A stretch of DNA of 37,012 nucleotides. It comes from Muribaculaceae bacterium. Its GTDB lineage: Bacteria > Bacillota > Clostridia > Lachnospirales > Lachnospiraceae. The DNA lies in contig JAMPCA010000014.1 in NCBI GenBank assembly GCA_023666425.1, forward strand, positions 1-37,012, read 5' to 3'. Positions 8,710 to 17,156 of this stretch are shown piece after piece (positions within the stretch are counted from its first letter, which is position 1; each line of letters begins with the position of its first letter). The position numbers were made by a program, and so were the translations under genes. The notes under the pieces are model-generated. The model did no database searches, was not told the DNA's origin, and worked only from the letters and a program-made list of their open reading frames with translations.

Positions 8710-10107
8710 ATGGAAGCTGCTGAGAAGAACGAATCTAAGATTCGGGTTTCATCGGATGAGATGGAAGCGTATCTGACTTTGAATGAACCCGAAGAAGGAA
8801 TTGAATACACGTTGACGGACGTCCAGAGATTGGTTGAGCAGAGCCGTATATCCTATGGTATTGATCACGATGCCCTTGAGCACATCATCAGAGGCAAAAT
8901 CTACAACCGGGAGGTCTGTATTGCAAAGGGAGTCCAGCCGGTGGACGGCAGGGATGGTTACTTTGTGTATAATTTCAATATGGATCTGAACGGGAAGCCG
9001 ACGGTCCGTGAGGATGGTTCTGTCGATTACTGGAGTGTCCACAATATCGAGATGGTGGAGGAGGGGCAGGTCATTGCCACCTACCATGATCCCATCGAAG
9101 GCTCAGATGGAGTCACGGTGTTGAGCCGGCCTGTCAAGGGAAAGCGCGGGAGACCGCAGCCCCCTCTGGTGGGGAGAGGCTTTACCCGGTCGGAGGACGG
9201 CTATACTTACACCGCAGATTTTACCGGCAAGATCGAGATGCAGAACAACCGTATCCAGGTGTCCTCGATCTATGAGGTCAGCGGGGATGTGGATCTGCAC
9301 ACCGGCAATATTGATTTTCGCGGGGACGTCGTTGTCCACGGCAATGTGACCACCGGAGCGGTAGTGAAAGCCACCGGTACCATCACGGTAGACGGGATTT
9401 GTGAGGCCTGCACGCTGGAGGCGGGCAAGAGCATTCTGCTCCGCGGGGGCGTACTCGGGGGAGACAAGGCTGTCATTCGCTCCAAGGGAGACATTCAGGC
9501 AAAGTTTTTTGAGTACTGTACCGTGGAGGCGGAGGGCTGTATCCGGCTGAATTCGGCGCTGAACTGTAAGATGACAAGCTTCGATAAGATTTATCTGGAC
9601 GGCAAGCACGCAGGCATCGTCGGCGGCGACGTTTATGCTACCAGCGGGCTTGAGGCGGATACGCTTGGCAATATCAACGAGGTCAAGACGCAGGTGCGCG
9701 TGGGCGCAAGTCCGGCGCTTTTGCGCAATGTCATTGAGATAGAGAACCGTCTGGGAGAGGCGAACGGCCTGCTGAAACGGCTGAACGACGGCCTTAAGCA
9801 GTTCGAGGACATGGCAAAGGCGAAGGGCATGAATATCAGCACCGACGAGAGGCGCGTGGCGCTGCTTAGGGCAAAGCTTGCGAAGCAGGCGGAGATTGCC
9901 ACGGACAACAAGGCGCTGGAACGCCTGAACGCCATCGTGGAGCGCGGCAAGGACGCGACCGTCCAGGTGCTCAGGGAGGTATATCCCAATACGGTGATCG
10001 TAATCAATCAGAGCACACTCATTGTTAAGGATGAGCAGAAGTCGATTCTGTTTAAGATCAGAAACGGCAACGTGGTGATGTTAAAGCTTGGCGACGTGGT
10101 TGCGTAG
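8710..10107 (+). CDS. FapA/DUF342 family protein
   Basis: This 465-residue cytoplasmic protein matches the FapA (formerly DUF342) architecture. An N-terminal region covers residues 1-180. A central right-handed beta-helix, about residues 190-320, is rich in G, V and D turns (GDVDLHTGNIDFRGDVVV and similar repeats). A C-terminal helical coiled coil runs from about 335 to 410, followed by a short beta tail. In Vibrio, FapA homologues affect flagellar assembly, and the family may bind polar cell components. Here the gene has its own promoter and a terminator after it, and no flagellar operon is visible. The link to motility is therefore by family only. A PilZ protein and a chemoreceptor elsewhere in the window are consistent with a motile host. 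Confidence 0.85.
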   Translation: MEAAEKNESKIRVSSDEMEAYLTLNEPEEGIEYTLTDVQRLVEQSRISYGIDHDALEHIIRGKIYNREVCIAKGVQPVDGRDGYFVYNFNMDLNGKPTVREDGSVDYWSVHNIEMVEEGQVIATYHDPIEGSDGVTVLSRPVKGKRGRPQPPLVGRGFTRSEDGYTYTADFTGKIEMQNNRIQVSSIYEVSGDVDLHTGNIDFRGDVVVHGNVTTGAVVKATGTITVDGICEACTLEAGKSILLRGGVLGGDKAVIRSKGDIQAKFFEYCTVEAEGCIRLNSALNCKMTSFDKIYLDGKHAGIVGGDVYATSGLEADTLGNINEVKTQVRVGASPALLRNVIEIENRLGEANGLLKRLNDGLKQFEDMAKAKGMNISTDERRVALLRAKLAKQAEIATDNKALERLNAIVERGKDATVQVLREVYPNTVIVINQSTLIVKDEQKSILFKIRNGNVVMLKLGDVVA

Positions 10108-10176
10108 AGTGTGACGGAATCTGTCGATACGCCTGCTTTTTCTAAAAACTTAACAGAAATATGCTTGCATATCACG

Positions 10177-10217
10177 GCCACTATGTTATGATAGTTAGAT
10201 GAACATAGTGGCTTTTT
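10177..10217 (+). terminator. intrinsic terminator after the FapA-like gene
   Basis: A perfect 11-bp stem (gccactatgtt, 10177-10187, with aacatagtggc, 10202-10212) is followed by five Ts. Promoter-like hexamers TTGCAT (10165-10170) and TATGAT (10187-10192), 16 bases apart, overlap the left arm. The same stretch may therefore also start the next operon. Confidence 0.75.
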
Positions 10218-10245
10218 ATTGAGGAAGGAGTCTTTTAGGGGATAT

Positions 10246-10389
10246 ATGATCAACTTTGAAGAGGAGCTTAAAAATTTTCAGCCGAGCCTTGAGGTGGAGG
10301 AGGCTGAATCTGCAATTTACAATCGCGATCTGACAGATGTGACAGACATTATCACAGAGATTCTTCGCGAAAACAGAGGTGCGCAATGA
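10246..10389 (+). CDS. small acidic protein, 47 residues, coupled to TPR gene
   Basis: This ORF starts at ATG 10246 after AGGGG and encodes a very acidic helical peptide (MINFEEELKNFQPSLEVEEA then a DLTDVTDIITEIL helix). It has no membrane segment and no cysteines. Its TGA overlaps the ATG of the next gene (ATGA at 10386), a classic sign of translational coupling. That overlap, the lack of internal stops and the coding-like composition support it as real. I do not recognise a named family. Its position suggests a partner of, or translational lead-in for, the zinc-ribbon/TPR protein. Confidence 0.7.
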   Translation: MINFEEELKNFQPSLEVEEAESAIYNRDLTDVTDIITEILRENRGAQ

Positions 10390-11753
10390 TCTGCTACAGG
10401 TGCGGGCATGAGGTGACAAAGGAGGAGCGCTGTCCCTCCTGCGGGGCAAAGCTCTCGGTTTTTCACCGGGTGATCCGCATCTCCAACGCCTACTACAATC
10501 AGGGGCTGGAGCGGGCTGCAGTGCGCAATCTCTCCGGTGCGGTGGAGAGTCTCAAAAAGTGCCTGAAGTTCAACAAGAACCACATGGACGCACGGAATCT
10601 TCTCGGGCTCGTGTACTATGAGATGGGGGAGACGGTGGACGCCTTGAGCGAGTGGGTCATCAGCCGCAGCTACAAGCCGGAGGAGAATGTGGCGAACCGC
10701 TATCTGGATGCGATCCAGCTGAACCGGGGAGAGCTTAACAATATCAACCAGGCCATCAAGAAATACAATCTTGCCCTGCACTACTGTGAGCAGGGGAGCC
10801 GGGATCTGGCGGTGATCCAGTTAAAGAAGGTGCTCTCCATGAACCCCAGACTGATTCGGGGGCACCAGCTTCTGGCGCTTCTCTATCTGCAGGACGATAA
10901 GCCGGAGCAGGCCAAAAAGACGCTGCGCAACGCAGGCAAGATTGACGCCAACAATACGCTGACGCTCCGGTATTTGAAGGAGGTCAATCTCCGACTGAAA
11001 GAGAAGGGCAACCTGAAAAAGCAAAAAGATGACGATCTGATTTCTTACCAGAGCGGCAATGAGACGATCATCATGCCAAAGCGCTTTAAGGAGTCCTCTC
11101 TGGGCTCGACCCTTTTGTCGATTGTGATCGGCCTTGTCGTGGGAACAGCGGTGACCGCATGGCTGATCGTGCCGGGCGTCCGTGACCGGGCGAACGCGGA
11201 GGCGCAGCAGAAGCTGATCGACGCCAGCGATATCATGTCTACCAACGGGCAGACCATCAAGGAGCTGGAGGCGCAGGTGGAGGAGCTGGAAGGGCAGCTG
11301 TTAGAGCAGCAGCAGAATAAGGAACAGTCGGCGGATCAGATTAAGGCATACGAACGCCTGCTCAAGGCGTATTCGACCTATTCCTCCGGGGATGCGGTGG
11401 GAGCGGGGACACTTTTGGAAAAGGTAGATACCTCCCTTTTGTCCAAGAGCGCCAAAAATACCTACAAGGATTTAAATGCACTGGTTCAGGTGCAGTATTT
11501 ACAGATTCTCTACGATGAGGGCTACAGCGCCTATACCAGCGGCAACTATGAGGAGGCGATAGAGAAGCTGCAGAAGGTCGTGGATGAGGACGAGGATTAC
11601 GGAGCCGGAAATGCCGCCTATTATCTGGCGCAGGCATACCGCATCAGCGGGAATCTGGAAGCGGCCAGGCCGTATTACCAGTATGTGCTGGAGCATTATC
11701 CGGGTTCGAACCGGGCGCGCACCGCTCAGAATTATGTGGATGCAAGAGAATAA
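10386..11753 (+). CDS. zinc-ribbon and TPR repeat membrane protein
   Basis: This 455-residue protein has four parts. Residues 1-22 are a zinc ribbon with two CxxC knuckles (CYRCG and CPSCG). Residues 40-215 contain cytoplasmic TPR-like helical hairpins. One transmembrane helix lies at about 240-262 (a STLLSIVIGLVVGTAVTAW stretch). The extracytoplasmic part is a coiled coil (about 270-320) plus further TPR repeats to the C-terminus (YDEGYSAYTSGNYEEAIEKL). The order suggests a scaffold with protein-interaction modules on both membrane faces. The partners are unknown. It overlaps the small acidic ORF by four bases and is followed by a terminator just before spoIIAA. No catalytic motif is visible. 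Confidence 0.8.
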   Translation: MICYRCGHEVTKEERCPSCGAKLSVFHRVIRISNAYYNQGLERAAVRNLSGAVESLKKCLKFNKNHMDARNLLGLVYYEMGETVDALSEWVISRSYKPEENVANRYLDAIQLNRGELNNINQAIKKYNLALHYCEQGSRDLAVIQLKKVLSMNPRLIRGHQLLALLYLQDDKPEQAKKTLRNAGKIDANNTLTLRYLKEVNLRLKEKGNLKKQKDDDLISYQSGNETIIMPKRFKESSLGSTLLSIVIGLVVGTAVTAWLIVPGVRDRANAEAQQKLIDASDIMSTNGQTIKELEAQVEELEGQLLEQQQNKEQSADQIKAYERLLKAYSTYSSGDAVGAGTLLEKVDTSLLSKSAKNTYKDLNALVQVQYLQILYDEGYSAYTSGNYEEAIEKLQKVVDEDEDYGAGNAAYYLAQAYRISGNLEAARPYYQYVLEHYPGSNRARTAQNYVDARE

Positions 11754-11770
11754 GCATATGGATTTACCAA

Positions 11771-11795
11771 AGACGTCAGGCACTGGCGTCTTTTT
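11771..11795 (+). terminator. intrinsic terminator between TPR gene and spoIIAA
   Basis: agacgtcag (11771-11779) pairs with ctggcgtct (11783-11791) with one G-U pair and a three-base loop, followed by four more Ts. It ends only 31 bases before the spoIIAA start codon. Confidence 0.72.
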
Positions 11796-11826
11796 CTATC
11801 CGGGCAGGAAAAGGAGGGGAGAGTAA

Positions 11827-12150
11827 ATGGATCTGGAATATCAGATGAATGAGGAGACGCTGGTGGTGCCGATGCCCCGGGAGGTGGATCACCACGCGGC
11901 AAAGTCCATGAGCCGGGAGATTGATTTTCTGATCGACTCGTGGCACGTCCGCGAGCTGGTGTTTGATTTTGCGGATACGGAGTTTATGGACAGCTCAGTG
12001 ATTGGCGTGATGATCGGGAGAAGCCGCACGATGGAGATGTACGGGGGAGAAATCTACGCGGTCAATCTGGGGGAACGCGCAAAGATGATTTTTGTTAAGT
12101 CTGGATTAGATAAAATAATCAGAACTAATTATAGTGGGGAGGGGAGGTAA
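11827..12150 (+). CDS. spoIIAA: anti-sigma F factor antagonist SpoIIAA
   Basis: This 107-residue STAS-domain protein is first in the sigma-F operon. In Bacillus, SpoIIAA binds SpoIIAB and frees sigma F in the forespore; SpoIIAB phosphorylates it on a serine, and SpoIIE reverses this. The phosphorylation loop is visible as FMDSSVIGV near residues 55-63, with the DSS serine pair. AAGGAGGGGAGAG precedes the ATG. The next gene starts two bases after its stop. Length and gene order match the family. Full functional assignment rests on the adjacent spoIIAB and sigF. Confidence 0.93.
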   Translation: MDLEYQMNEETLVVPMPREVDHHAAKSMSREIDFLIDSWHVRELVFDFADTEFMDSSVIGVMIGRSRTMEMYGGEIYAVNLGERAKMIFVKSGLDKIIRTNYSGEGR

Positions 12151-12152
12151 TT

Positions 12153-12593
12153 ATGAAAGAAAGCTTAAATCATATGCGGGTGTCCTTTGACGCGAAATCG
12201 GTGAATGAGGGGCTGGCCAGAATGATGGTGGCGGCGTTTATGGCGGAGATGAATCCGACGCTGGAACAGCTCGCGGACGTCAAGACCGCCGTGTCGGAGG
12301 CCGTGACAAATGCAATCATACATGGCTATGAGGATGAGACAAAGCAGGTAGAGCTGGTCTGTGAGAGGAAGGGGCGGCTCCTCACGGTGCAGGTGGAGGA
12401 CCAGGGCGTGGGAATTGCGGATATCGAGGCCGCAAGGCGTCCCTTTTACACCACAAAGCCTGAGCAGGAGCGCTCCGGCATGGGCTTTTCCTTTATGGAA
12501 GCATTCATGGATTGCATGGAAGTCAAATCCGCGCCCGGAGAAGGGACATGCATCACACTGAGCAAGTACATAGCGGAGGGAAGTGAAGAGTAA
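12153..12593 (+). CDS. spoIIAB: anti-sigma F factor SpoIIAB
   Basis: This 146-residue GHKL-fold serine kinase and anti-sigma factor holds sigma F inactive with ATP and phosphorylates SpoIIAA. The ATP-binding boxes are present: the N box EAVTNAIIHGY (about residues 49-59), the G1 box EDQGVGI (about 86-92) and the G2 box ERSGMGFSFME (about 108-118). The expected length is conserved. The 3' end overlaps the sigF start by 11 bases. Confidence 0.95.
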   Translation: MKESLNHMRVSFDAKSVNEGLARMMVAAFMAEMNPTLEQLADVKTAVSEAVTNAIIHGYEDETKQVELVCERKGRLLTVQVEDQGVGIADIEAARRPFYTTKPEQERSGMGFSFMEAFMDCMEVKSAPGEGTCITLSKYIAEGSEE

Positions 12594-13317
12594 GCCTCTC
12601 ACGGAAGACAGGGCGTGGCTTACGGCCATCGCAGAAGCACAGGGCGGCGACAAGGATACAAGGGACAGACTGGTGGACGAGAACATGGGGCTGGTGCATA
12701 TGGTCGCGGGGCGTTTTCTCGGCCGGGGACTGGATATGGAGGAGCTGAGCCAGATCGGGGTGATTGGGCTGTTAAAGGCGATCGACCGCTTCGACGCCAC
12801 GCTTCCCTATGCCTTTTCTACTTATGCAGTTCCCCTTATTATGGGGGAAATCCGGCGTTTTCTGCGGGATGACGGGATGATTCATGTCAGTCGTCAGGTC
12901 AAGGAGAATGCAAGAAAAATAGCAATTGTGAGAGAACGGATGAAAAAGACAGACAACAAAGAGCCGACGATCGAAGAACTGAAACAGGAGACAAGGCTGG
13001 AGTATGAGGACATTATTCTGGCAGTCCAGGCGGGGACAGTGGAGAGCATCCAAAAGCCGCTTGCATCCGAGGGCAGGAGTGTGACACTGGAGGAACAGCT
13101 GGAGGACAAGCGCCGCTTCGAGGGCGCCGTTTTAGACCGCATCGCGCTGGAGCAGGCGCTGCAGGAGCTGGGGGAGAGAGAATCAAGGCTGATACAGCTC
13201 CGCTATATGGAGGACAGGACGCAGGCGGAGGTCGCAAGGCTGATGGGGACAAACCAGGTGGCGGTGTCGCGTCTGGAGAAAAAGGTGCTGGGGCAGATGC
13301 GGAGAAGGCTGTCGTAG
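12583..13317 (+). CDS. sigF: RNA polymerase sigma factor F
   Basis: This 244-residue sigma-70 family factor drives forespore-specific transcription early in sporulation. Region 2 is visible as NMGLVHMVAGRFLGRGLDMEE followed by an IGLLKAIDRFD stretch and the DNA-melting motif YAFSTYAVPLIMGEIRRFLR (about residues 75-94). Region 3 follows, and the region 4 helix-turn-helix is RTQAEVARLMGTNQVAVSRL near the C-terminus. It starts with GTG at 12583 inside the end of spoIIAB, with GGAGGG just upstream, so translation is likely coupled. It is the last gene of the canonical operon. No clear terminator follows. Confidence 0.95.
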   Translation: MKSKPLTEDRAWLTAIAEAQGGDKDTRDRLVDENMGLVHMVAGRFLGRGLDMEELSQIGVIGLLKAIDRFDATLPYAFSTYAVPLIMGEIRRFLRDDGMIHVSRQVKENARKIAIVRERMKKTDNKEPTIEELKQETRLEYEDIILAVQAGTVESIQKPLASEGRSVTLEEQLEDKRRFEGAVLDRIALEQALQELGERESRLIQLRYMEDRTQAEVARLMGTNQVAVSRLEKKVLGQMRRRLS

Positions 13318-13361
13318 CTGACATGAACAATGGATTTTTGTGCAGAGTATCTCCGCCGCTC

Positions 13362-13391
13362 TTGGCAGCTGCCCGGTATCTGTGATAGAAT
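13362..13391 (+). promoter_or_regulatory. probable promoter of HAD hydrolase gene
   Basis: TTGGCA (13362-13367), an 18-base spacer and TAGAAT (13386-13391), about 40 bases before the start at 13433. Confidence 0.55.
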
Positions 13392-13432
13392 GGAATAAAA
13401 TAAGAAGAAACGAAGGATATGGGAGGTGTACT

Positions 13433-14206
13433 ATGGGAATGAAGCTGGAAAAGGCGGCTCTGCCGCAGACATATGACGCGTATGTGTTTGATCTCTACGG
13501 CACGCTGGTGGATATTCATACGGATGAATCGCAGGCTTTTGTGTGGGAGAAGCTGGCGCTCTTCTATGGATATTACGGGGCGGTCTATGCGCCGGAGGAA
13601 CTGAAGGAGCGCTACGGCGCACTGGTGCGCGGCAGGGAGCAGGCTCTGAAATCCGAGCTGGAGGCGCAGGCGCGCTACGCGCATGAGGCTTCCCCGGAGA
13701 TTGAGATTACGGAGGTGTTCCTTGCGCTGTTTACGGAAAAGGGCGTAGAGGCGGATCCGGTGCTCGCGGTACACGCGGGGCAGTTCTTCCGGGTGCTGTC
13801 CACCGATTATGTACGCGCCTACGCAGGCACGGCGGATATGCTCGCGGAGCTAAAGGCGCAGGGAAAGAAAATCTATCTTCTCTCCAACGCCCAGCGTATC
13901 TTTACGGAATACGAGATGCACACGATTGAGATTGCCCGGTATTTCGACGATATTCTGATCTCCTCGGACTTTAAGACGAGAAAGCCGGACGAGAGATTCT
14001 TTCAGATTCTGCTGGAGAGGCATAAGCTTGTGCCGGAGCGGACGCTGTTTGTGGGGAATGATTCGAACACAGATATCGCCGGGGCAAAACGGGTGGCGTT
14101 TCACACTTACTATGTGAACTCCAATATTTCACCTGCGGGGGATTCTGCGGAGGATGCGGACTATATCGTGGAGGATTTCGGGGGCTGGAGCAGGTCGGAT
14201 TCGTAA
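13433..14206 (+). CDS. HAD superfamily hydrolase, subfamily IA
   Basis: This 257-residue haloacid dehalogenase-like phosphatase has the four family motifs in order. Motif I is FDLYGTLVD with the nucleophile at D20. Motif II is LLSNAQ (about residue 143-148), motif III is the lysine of KTRKPDERF, and motif IV is VGNDSNTDIAGAK. The second Asp of the usual DxD is Tyr, as in haloacid dehalogenase and YjjG-like members, so phosphatase activity cannot be assumed. A helical cap lies between motifs I and II. The start at 13433 follows GGGAGG; the upstream frame from 13340 is rejected as it crosses the promoter. The substrate is unknown. Confidence 0.85.
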   Translation: MGMKLEKAALPQTYDAYVFDLYGTLVDIHTDESQAFVWEKLALFYGYYGAVYAPEELKERYGALVRGREQALKSELEAQARYAHEASPEIEITEVFLALFTEKGVEADPVLAVHAGQFFRVLSTDYVRAYAGTADMLAELKAQGKKIYLLSNAQRIFTEYEMHTIEIARYFDDILISSDFKTRKPDERFFQILLERHKLVPERTLFVGNDSNTDIAGAKRVAFHTYYVNSNISPAGDSAEDADYIVEDFGGWSRSDS

Positions 14207-14314
14207 AATCAAAATTATAGAAAACAGATATCTCTACTGTTATAAAGGGCTGCCAAATTGGGAATACTGGTTTTATACATGTTTCAATGTGCAGAATAAT
14301 AGGAGAGGTATGAT

Positions 14315-15301
14315 ATGAGCGGAGAGAATCAGGAAGTTAAAACAAAAATAAACAAACAGAAGGTCGCTGTCATCGGTTGTGGCTATGTGGGAGCGGCCTC
14401 TGCCTTTGCCCTGATGCAGAGCGGGCTGTTCACGGAGATGGTGCTTTTGGATGCGAATCAGGACCGGGCGGAAGGGGAGGCCTATGACATTTCCCACGGG
14501 ATCCCCTTCACCCGGCCGATGCAGATATACGCCGGGGATTACGATGATGTTGCGGATTCCGCCATTATCGTGATTACGGCGGGGGCGAACCAGAAGCCGG
14601 AGGAGACGCGGCTGGATCTGGTGCATAAAAATGTGGACATTTTCCGCTCCATTATCCCCGAGATTGTGAAGCGGGATTTTCAGGGGATTCTTCTGGTGGT
14701 GGCGAATCCGGTGGATATTTTGACCTACACGGCCCAGAAGCTGAGCGGTTATCCCGAAAACCGGGTGATTGGCTCGGGCACGGTTTTGGACAGCGCGAGG
14801 TTAAAGGCCAGACTCGGCAGGCATCTCGAGGTGGACAGCCGCAGCGTCCACGCCTACATTGTCGGAGAACACGGGGACAGCGAGATCGCGGTGTTCAGCA
14901 GCGCGAATGTCTCAGGGATTCCGCTGGACGATTTCTGCGAGATGCGGGGGCATTACAACCATGTGGAATCGACAGACCGGATTGCGAAGGAGGTGCGGGA
15001 CAGCGCCTACGAGATCATTGCAAAGAAGGGCGCGACCTATTTCGGCATTGCCATGTCGGTGAAGCGGATCTGCGAGGCGATCATCAGGGACGAGAAGTCG
15101 ATTCTGCCAATCTCTACAAGGATGCACGGGGAATATGGAATCGAGGATGTGGTGCTGTCGATGCCCTGCATACTCGGGGCAAAAGGCTATGAGACGAAGG
15201 TGCCGATTTCCCTGGACCAGGAGGAGGTGACGGCGCTGCATGAGTCCGCCGCTACCTTAAAGAAGGTGCTGGAAGAAGTGTTTGACGGAACAGAGGGCTG
15301 A
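14315..15301 (+). CDS. ldh: L-lactate dehydrogenase
   Basis: This 328-residue NAD-dependent dehydrogenase reduces pyruvate to L-lactate. The Rossmann signature is GCGYVGAASAF near residue 20. The substrate-specificity loop reads GANQKPEETRLDL; glutamine at this site is typical of LDH, while malate dehydrogenase has arginine. The NAD-site asparagine is in VANPVDILTY, and the catalytic histidine is in GEHGDSE. It has a full-length Gram-positive LDH layout. GGAGAGG precedes the ATG. The gene stands alone, with a hairpin at its stop codon and a convergent chemoreceptor gene beyond. No clear promoter could be assigned in the 108 bases upstream. Confidence 0.94.
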   Translation: MSGENQEVKTKINKQKVAVIGCGYVGAASAFALMQSGLFTEMVLLDANQDRAEGEAYDISHGIPFTRPMQIYAGDYDDVADSAIIVITAGANQKPEETRLDLVHKNVDIFRSIIPEIVKRDFQGILLVVANPVDILTYTAQKLSGYPENRVIGSGTVLDSARLKARLGRHLEVDSRSVHAYIVGEHGDSEIAVFSSANVSGIPLDDFCEMRGHYNHVESTDRIAKEVRDSAYEIIAKKGATYFGIAMSVKRICEAIIRDEKSILPISTRMHGEYGIEDVVLSMPCILGAKGYETKVPISLDQEEVTALHESAATLKKVLEEVFDGTEG

Positions 15302-15316
15302 CAGGCAGCCCTCTGT
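15290..15316 (+). terminator. hairpin terminator overlapping the ldh stop codon
   Basis: A perfect 11-bp stem (acagagggctg, 15290-15300, with cagccctctgt, 15306-15316) has a five-base loop. The tail is only TTTGT-like, so termination strength is uncertain. The TGA of ldh lies at the loop. Confidence 0.6.
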
Positions 15317-15350
15317 TTGTATGGAAATATTGTGCAGAAAATGCAGCGTT

Positions 15351-16895
15351 TTAGTCTTCGGAATTTAAGAGTCTTGTCATTTCGCTGACCATTTCGTTGA
15401 TACGGCTGGCCTGTGATGCGACCTCTGTGGTATCGTTTGCATTATTTTCGGCCATCGCGTTGATTGAATTAAACTGCTCATTCTCGTTCCGAATGCTCTC
15501 GGTAATGTCTTTATTGATGGAGACGGTATTGCGGATAACCTCCGACTGCTTGCTGTGCGCTTCTCCCATGGTATTGATGGCGTCAACAGACACATTCAGC
15601 AGATCGGTCATATCCTGCATACCCTTAAATACGTTGTCGAAGTATTCATTTTGTGTGGTCAGCTTCTGTGAATTTTCCTCTACATGGTAGGTGATCTCAC
15701 TCACGTTGTTCATAACCCGTTCAATGACCGTCTCTACTTCCTGCAGGGATTCCTTTGTGCTGTTGGCAAGATTTCCGACCTCCGTGGCAACGACGGCAAA
15801 GCCCCGTCCTGCATCGCCTGCTCTGGCGGCCTCGATGGAAGCGTTCAGCGCCAGCAGATTGGTGGACGATGAAATTTCGTTGATAAGATTTAAGGTAACG
15901 CCAATCTGTTGTACGGCGTCGGAGAGCTTTTTGGCAACTTCGATCGTGGTGTGCATGGAGTCTGACACCTCGCCGTTGATGGCGTGGAGGTCATTGAGCA
16001 GCCGGGAGTTCTCCATGGATTTGTCGAGAAGATTCCTGGACGTGCTCTCGACCTTTTCGATATTCTCTGCCATAACCTCTTCACACTGGTTCAGTTCGGA
16101 CAGATTCGTCATACTCTCATCGGTTTTCCGGCTTAGCAGATTGCTGCTCTCCACCAGCAGCAGGCTTGTGGCCGCCAGTTCCTCCGCGGAAGAGCTCTCG
16201 CTCTCGGATACCTGCGACAGGCTTGTGCCTGCGGTCTGCAGGCCGTCGGATAATTGCTGGACAGAGTACAGCAGGCTCTGTACCTTATCATTGTTCTTTT
16301 CCAGCTCGTCCTTTTTTGCATTCACAAGGAAATGTGCAACCAAAAATACAAAGATCATAAGTCCTGCAAGGGACAGCACCAGCGCAACCAGGCACATAAG
16401 CACGTCTGTCAAAAACAGCTCGTCCTTCACCGGCATGAGGTTTGTGCCCCTGAAAAACCATGCGATAAATAAGGAAATCATACATGCAAGTCCGCTGATC
16501 AGCAGCATTTTTAGGTCTAAAAAGAACGCCATGAGGATCAGGAAAAAGAACAGAAAGCCCCAGAAGGTTCTCGTCGGCAGCATGTACAGAAGGTAATTCC
16601 ACTGAATAATCAGCGCAAGCATCGAGAACATCTTCCCGACCTGTAATTTGCCGTCTTTCAGATAGCCGTTTTCATCGAACGATATTTTGATGATGTACAG
16701 TGCAGTGGCAAAAAAAGCGCAGTCCATCACGCCCAGCATAATGGTTGCAATCCATGGTACAGTGGGATACAATCCAAAAATCTTCTCGGTGTTGAACATA
16801 ACGGTCGCGCACATACACGCGCTGCACAGTATGATCAGCCCCCATTTGTACACGGTTGACAGGTACACATCTACCGCTGTCTTTTTCTTATCCAT
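15351..16895 (-). CDS. methyl-accepting chemotaxis protein, six TM, no HAMP
   Basis: This is a 514-residue transmembrane chemoreceptor. Six predicted helices lie at about residues 17-34, 47-70, 90-106, 110-126, 128-148 and 162-190. They replace the usual two-helix periplasmic sensor and leave no large extracellular domain. A long cytoplasmic coiled coil follows with the invariant MCP hairpin ([20 protein letters not shown], about residues 345-364), which contacts CheA and CheW. No HAMP domain is evident. The ligand may be sensed in or at the membrane. The gene has a near-consensus promoter (16943-16971) and AGGAGGAG before ATG. It is convergent with ldh, and no che genes are nearby. Confidence 0.9.
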   Translation of the reverse strand: MDKKKTAVDVYLSTVYKWGLIILCSACMCATVMFNTEKIFGLYPTVPWIATIMLGVMDCAFFATALYIIKISFDENGYLKDGKLQVGKMFSMLALIIQWNYLLYMLPTRTFWGFLFFFLILMAFFLDLKMLLISGLACMISLFIAWFFRGTNLMPVKDELFLTDVLMCLVALVLSLAGLMIFVFLVAHFLVNAKKDELEKNNDKVQSLLYSVQQLSDGLQTAGTSLSQVSESESSSAEELAATSLLLVESSNLLSRKTDESMTNLSELNQCEEVMAENIEKVESTSRNLLDKSMENSRLLNDLHAINGEVSDSMHTTIEVAKKLSDAVQQIGVTLNLINEISSSTNLLALNASIEAARAGDAGRGFAVVATEVGNLANSTKESLQEVETVIERVMNNVSEITYHVEENSQKLTTQNEYFDNVFKGMQDMTDLLNVSVDAINTMGEAHSKQSEVIRNTVSINKDITESIRNENEQFNSINAMAENNANDTTEVASQASRINEMVSEMTRLLNSED

Positions 16896-16942
16896 TAGCC
16901 TCTCCTCCTAAAAATAATACAGTGTCACGAAATTTTGCTATA

Positions 16943-16971
16943 ATTATATCATTTTTGTACAAATCTGTCAA
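16943..16971 (-). promoter_or_regulatory. consensus sigma-A promoter of the chemoreceptor gene
   Basis: On the minus strand, TTGACA (16966-16971), a 17-base spacer and TATAAT (16943-16948) match the consensus perfectly, 48 bases before the start codon. Confidence 0.88.
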
Positions 16972-17068
16972 ATTTTTAGCTCGGGGGGGTATTTTTTAGT
17001 GTTTTTAGCCATATGTGGAATTTTTGGGCGCTTTTTTGTCTTTGTCACTGTTTGCTATAAGTTCTGCT

Positions 17069-17123
17069 TATAATGAATTCTAAGATACATGTATTATACA
17101 AAGAAAAAATTCTCATTTATAAT
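17069..17123 (+). promoter_or_regulatory. candidate promoter region of the sulfur operon
   Basis: Two TATAAT hexamers (17069-17074 and 17118-17123) lie within direct repeats of ttataatgaa, 49 bases apart. A perfect palindrome, atacatgtat (17085-17094), sits between them. Neither has a convincing -35 at 16-18 bases (TTGTCA at 17042 is 21 bases from the first). The pattern suggests a regulated or activator-dependent start, but this is uncertain. Confidence 0.4.
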
Positions 17124-17156
17124 GAAGACAGCTTTGGGAGAGATAAGGAGAAAACA

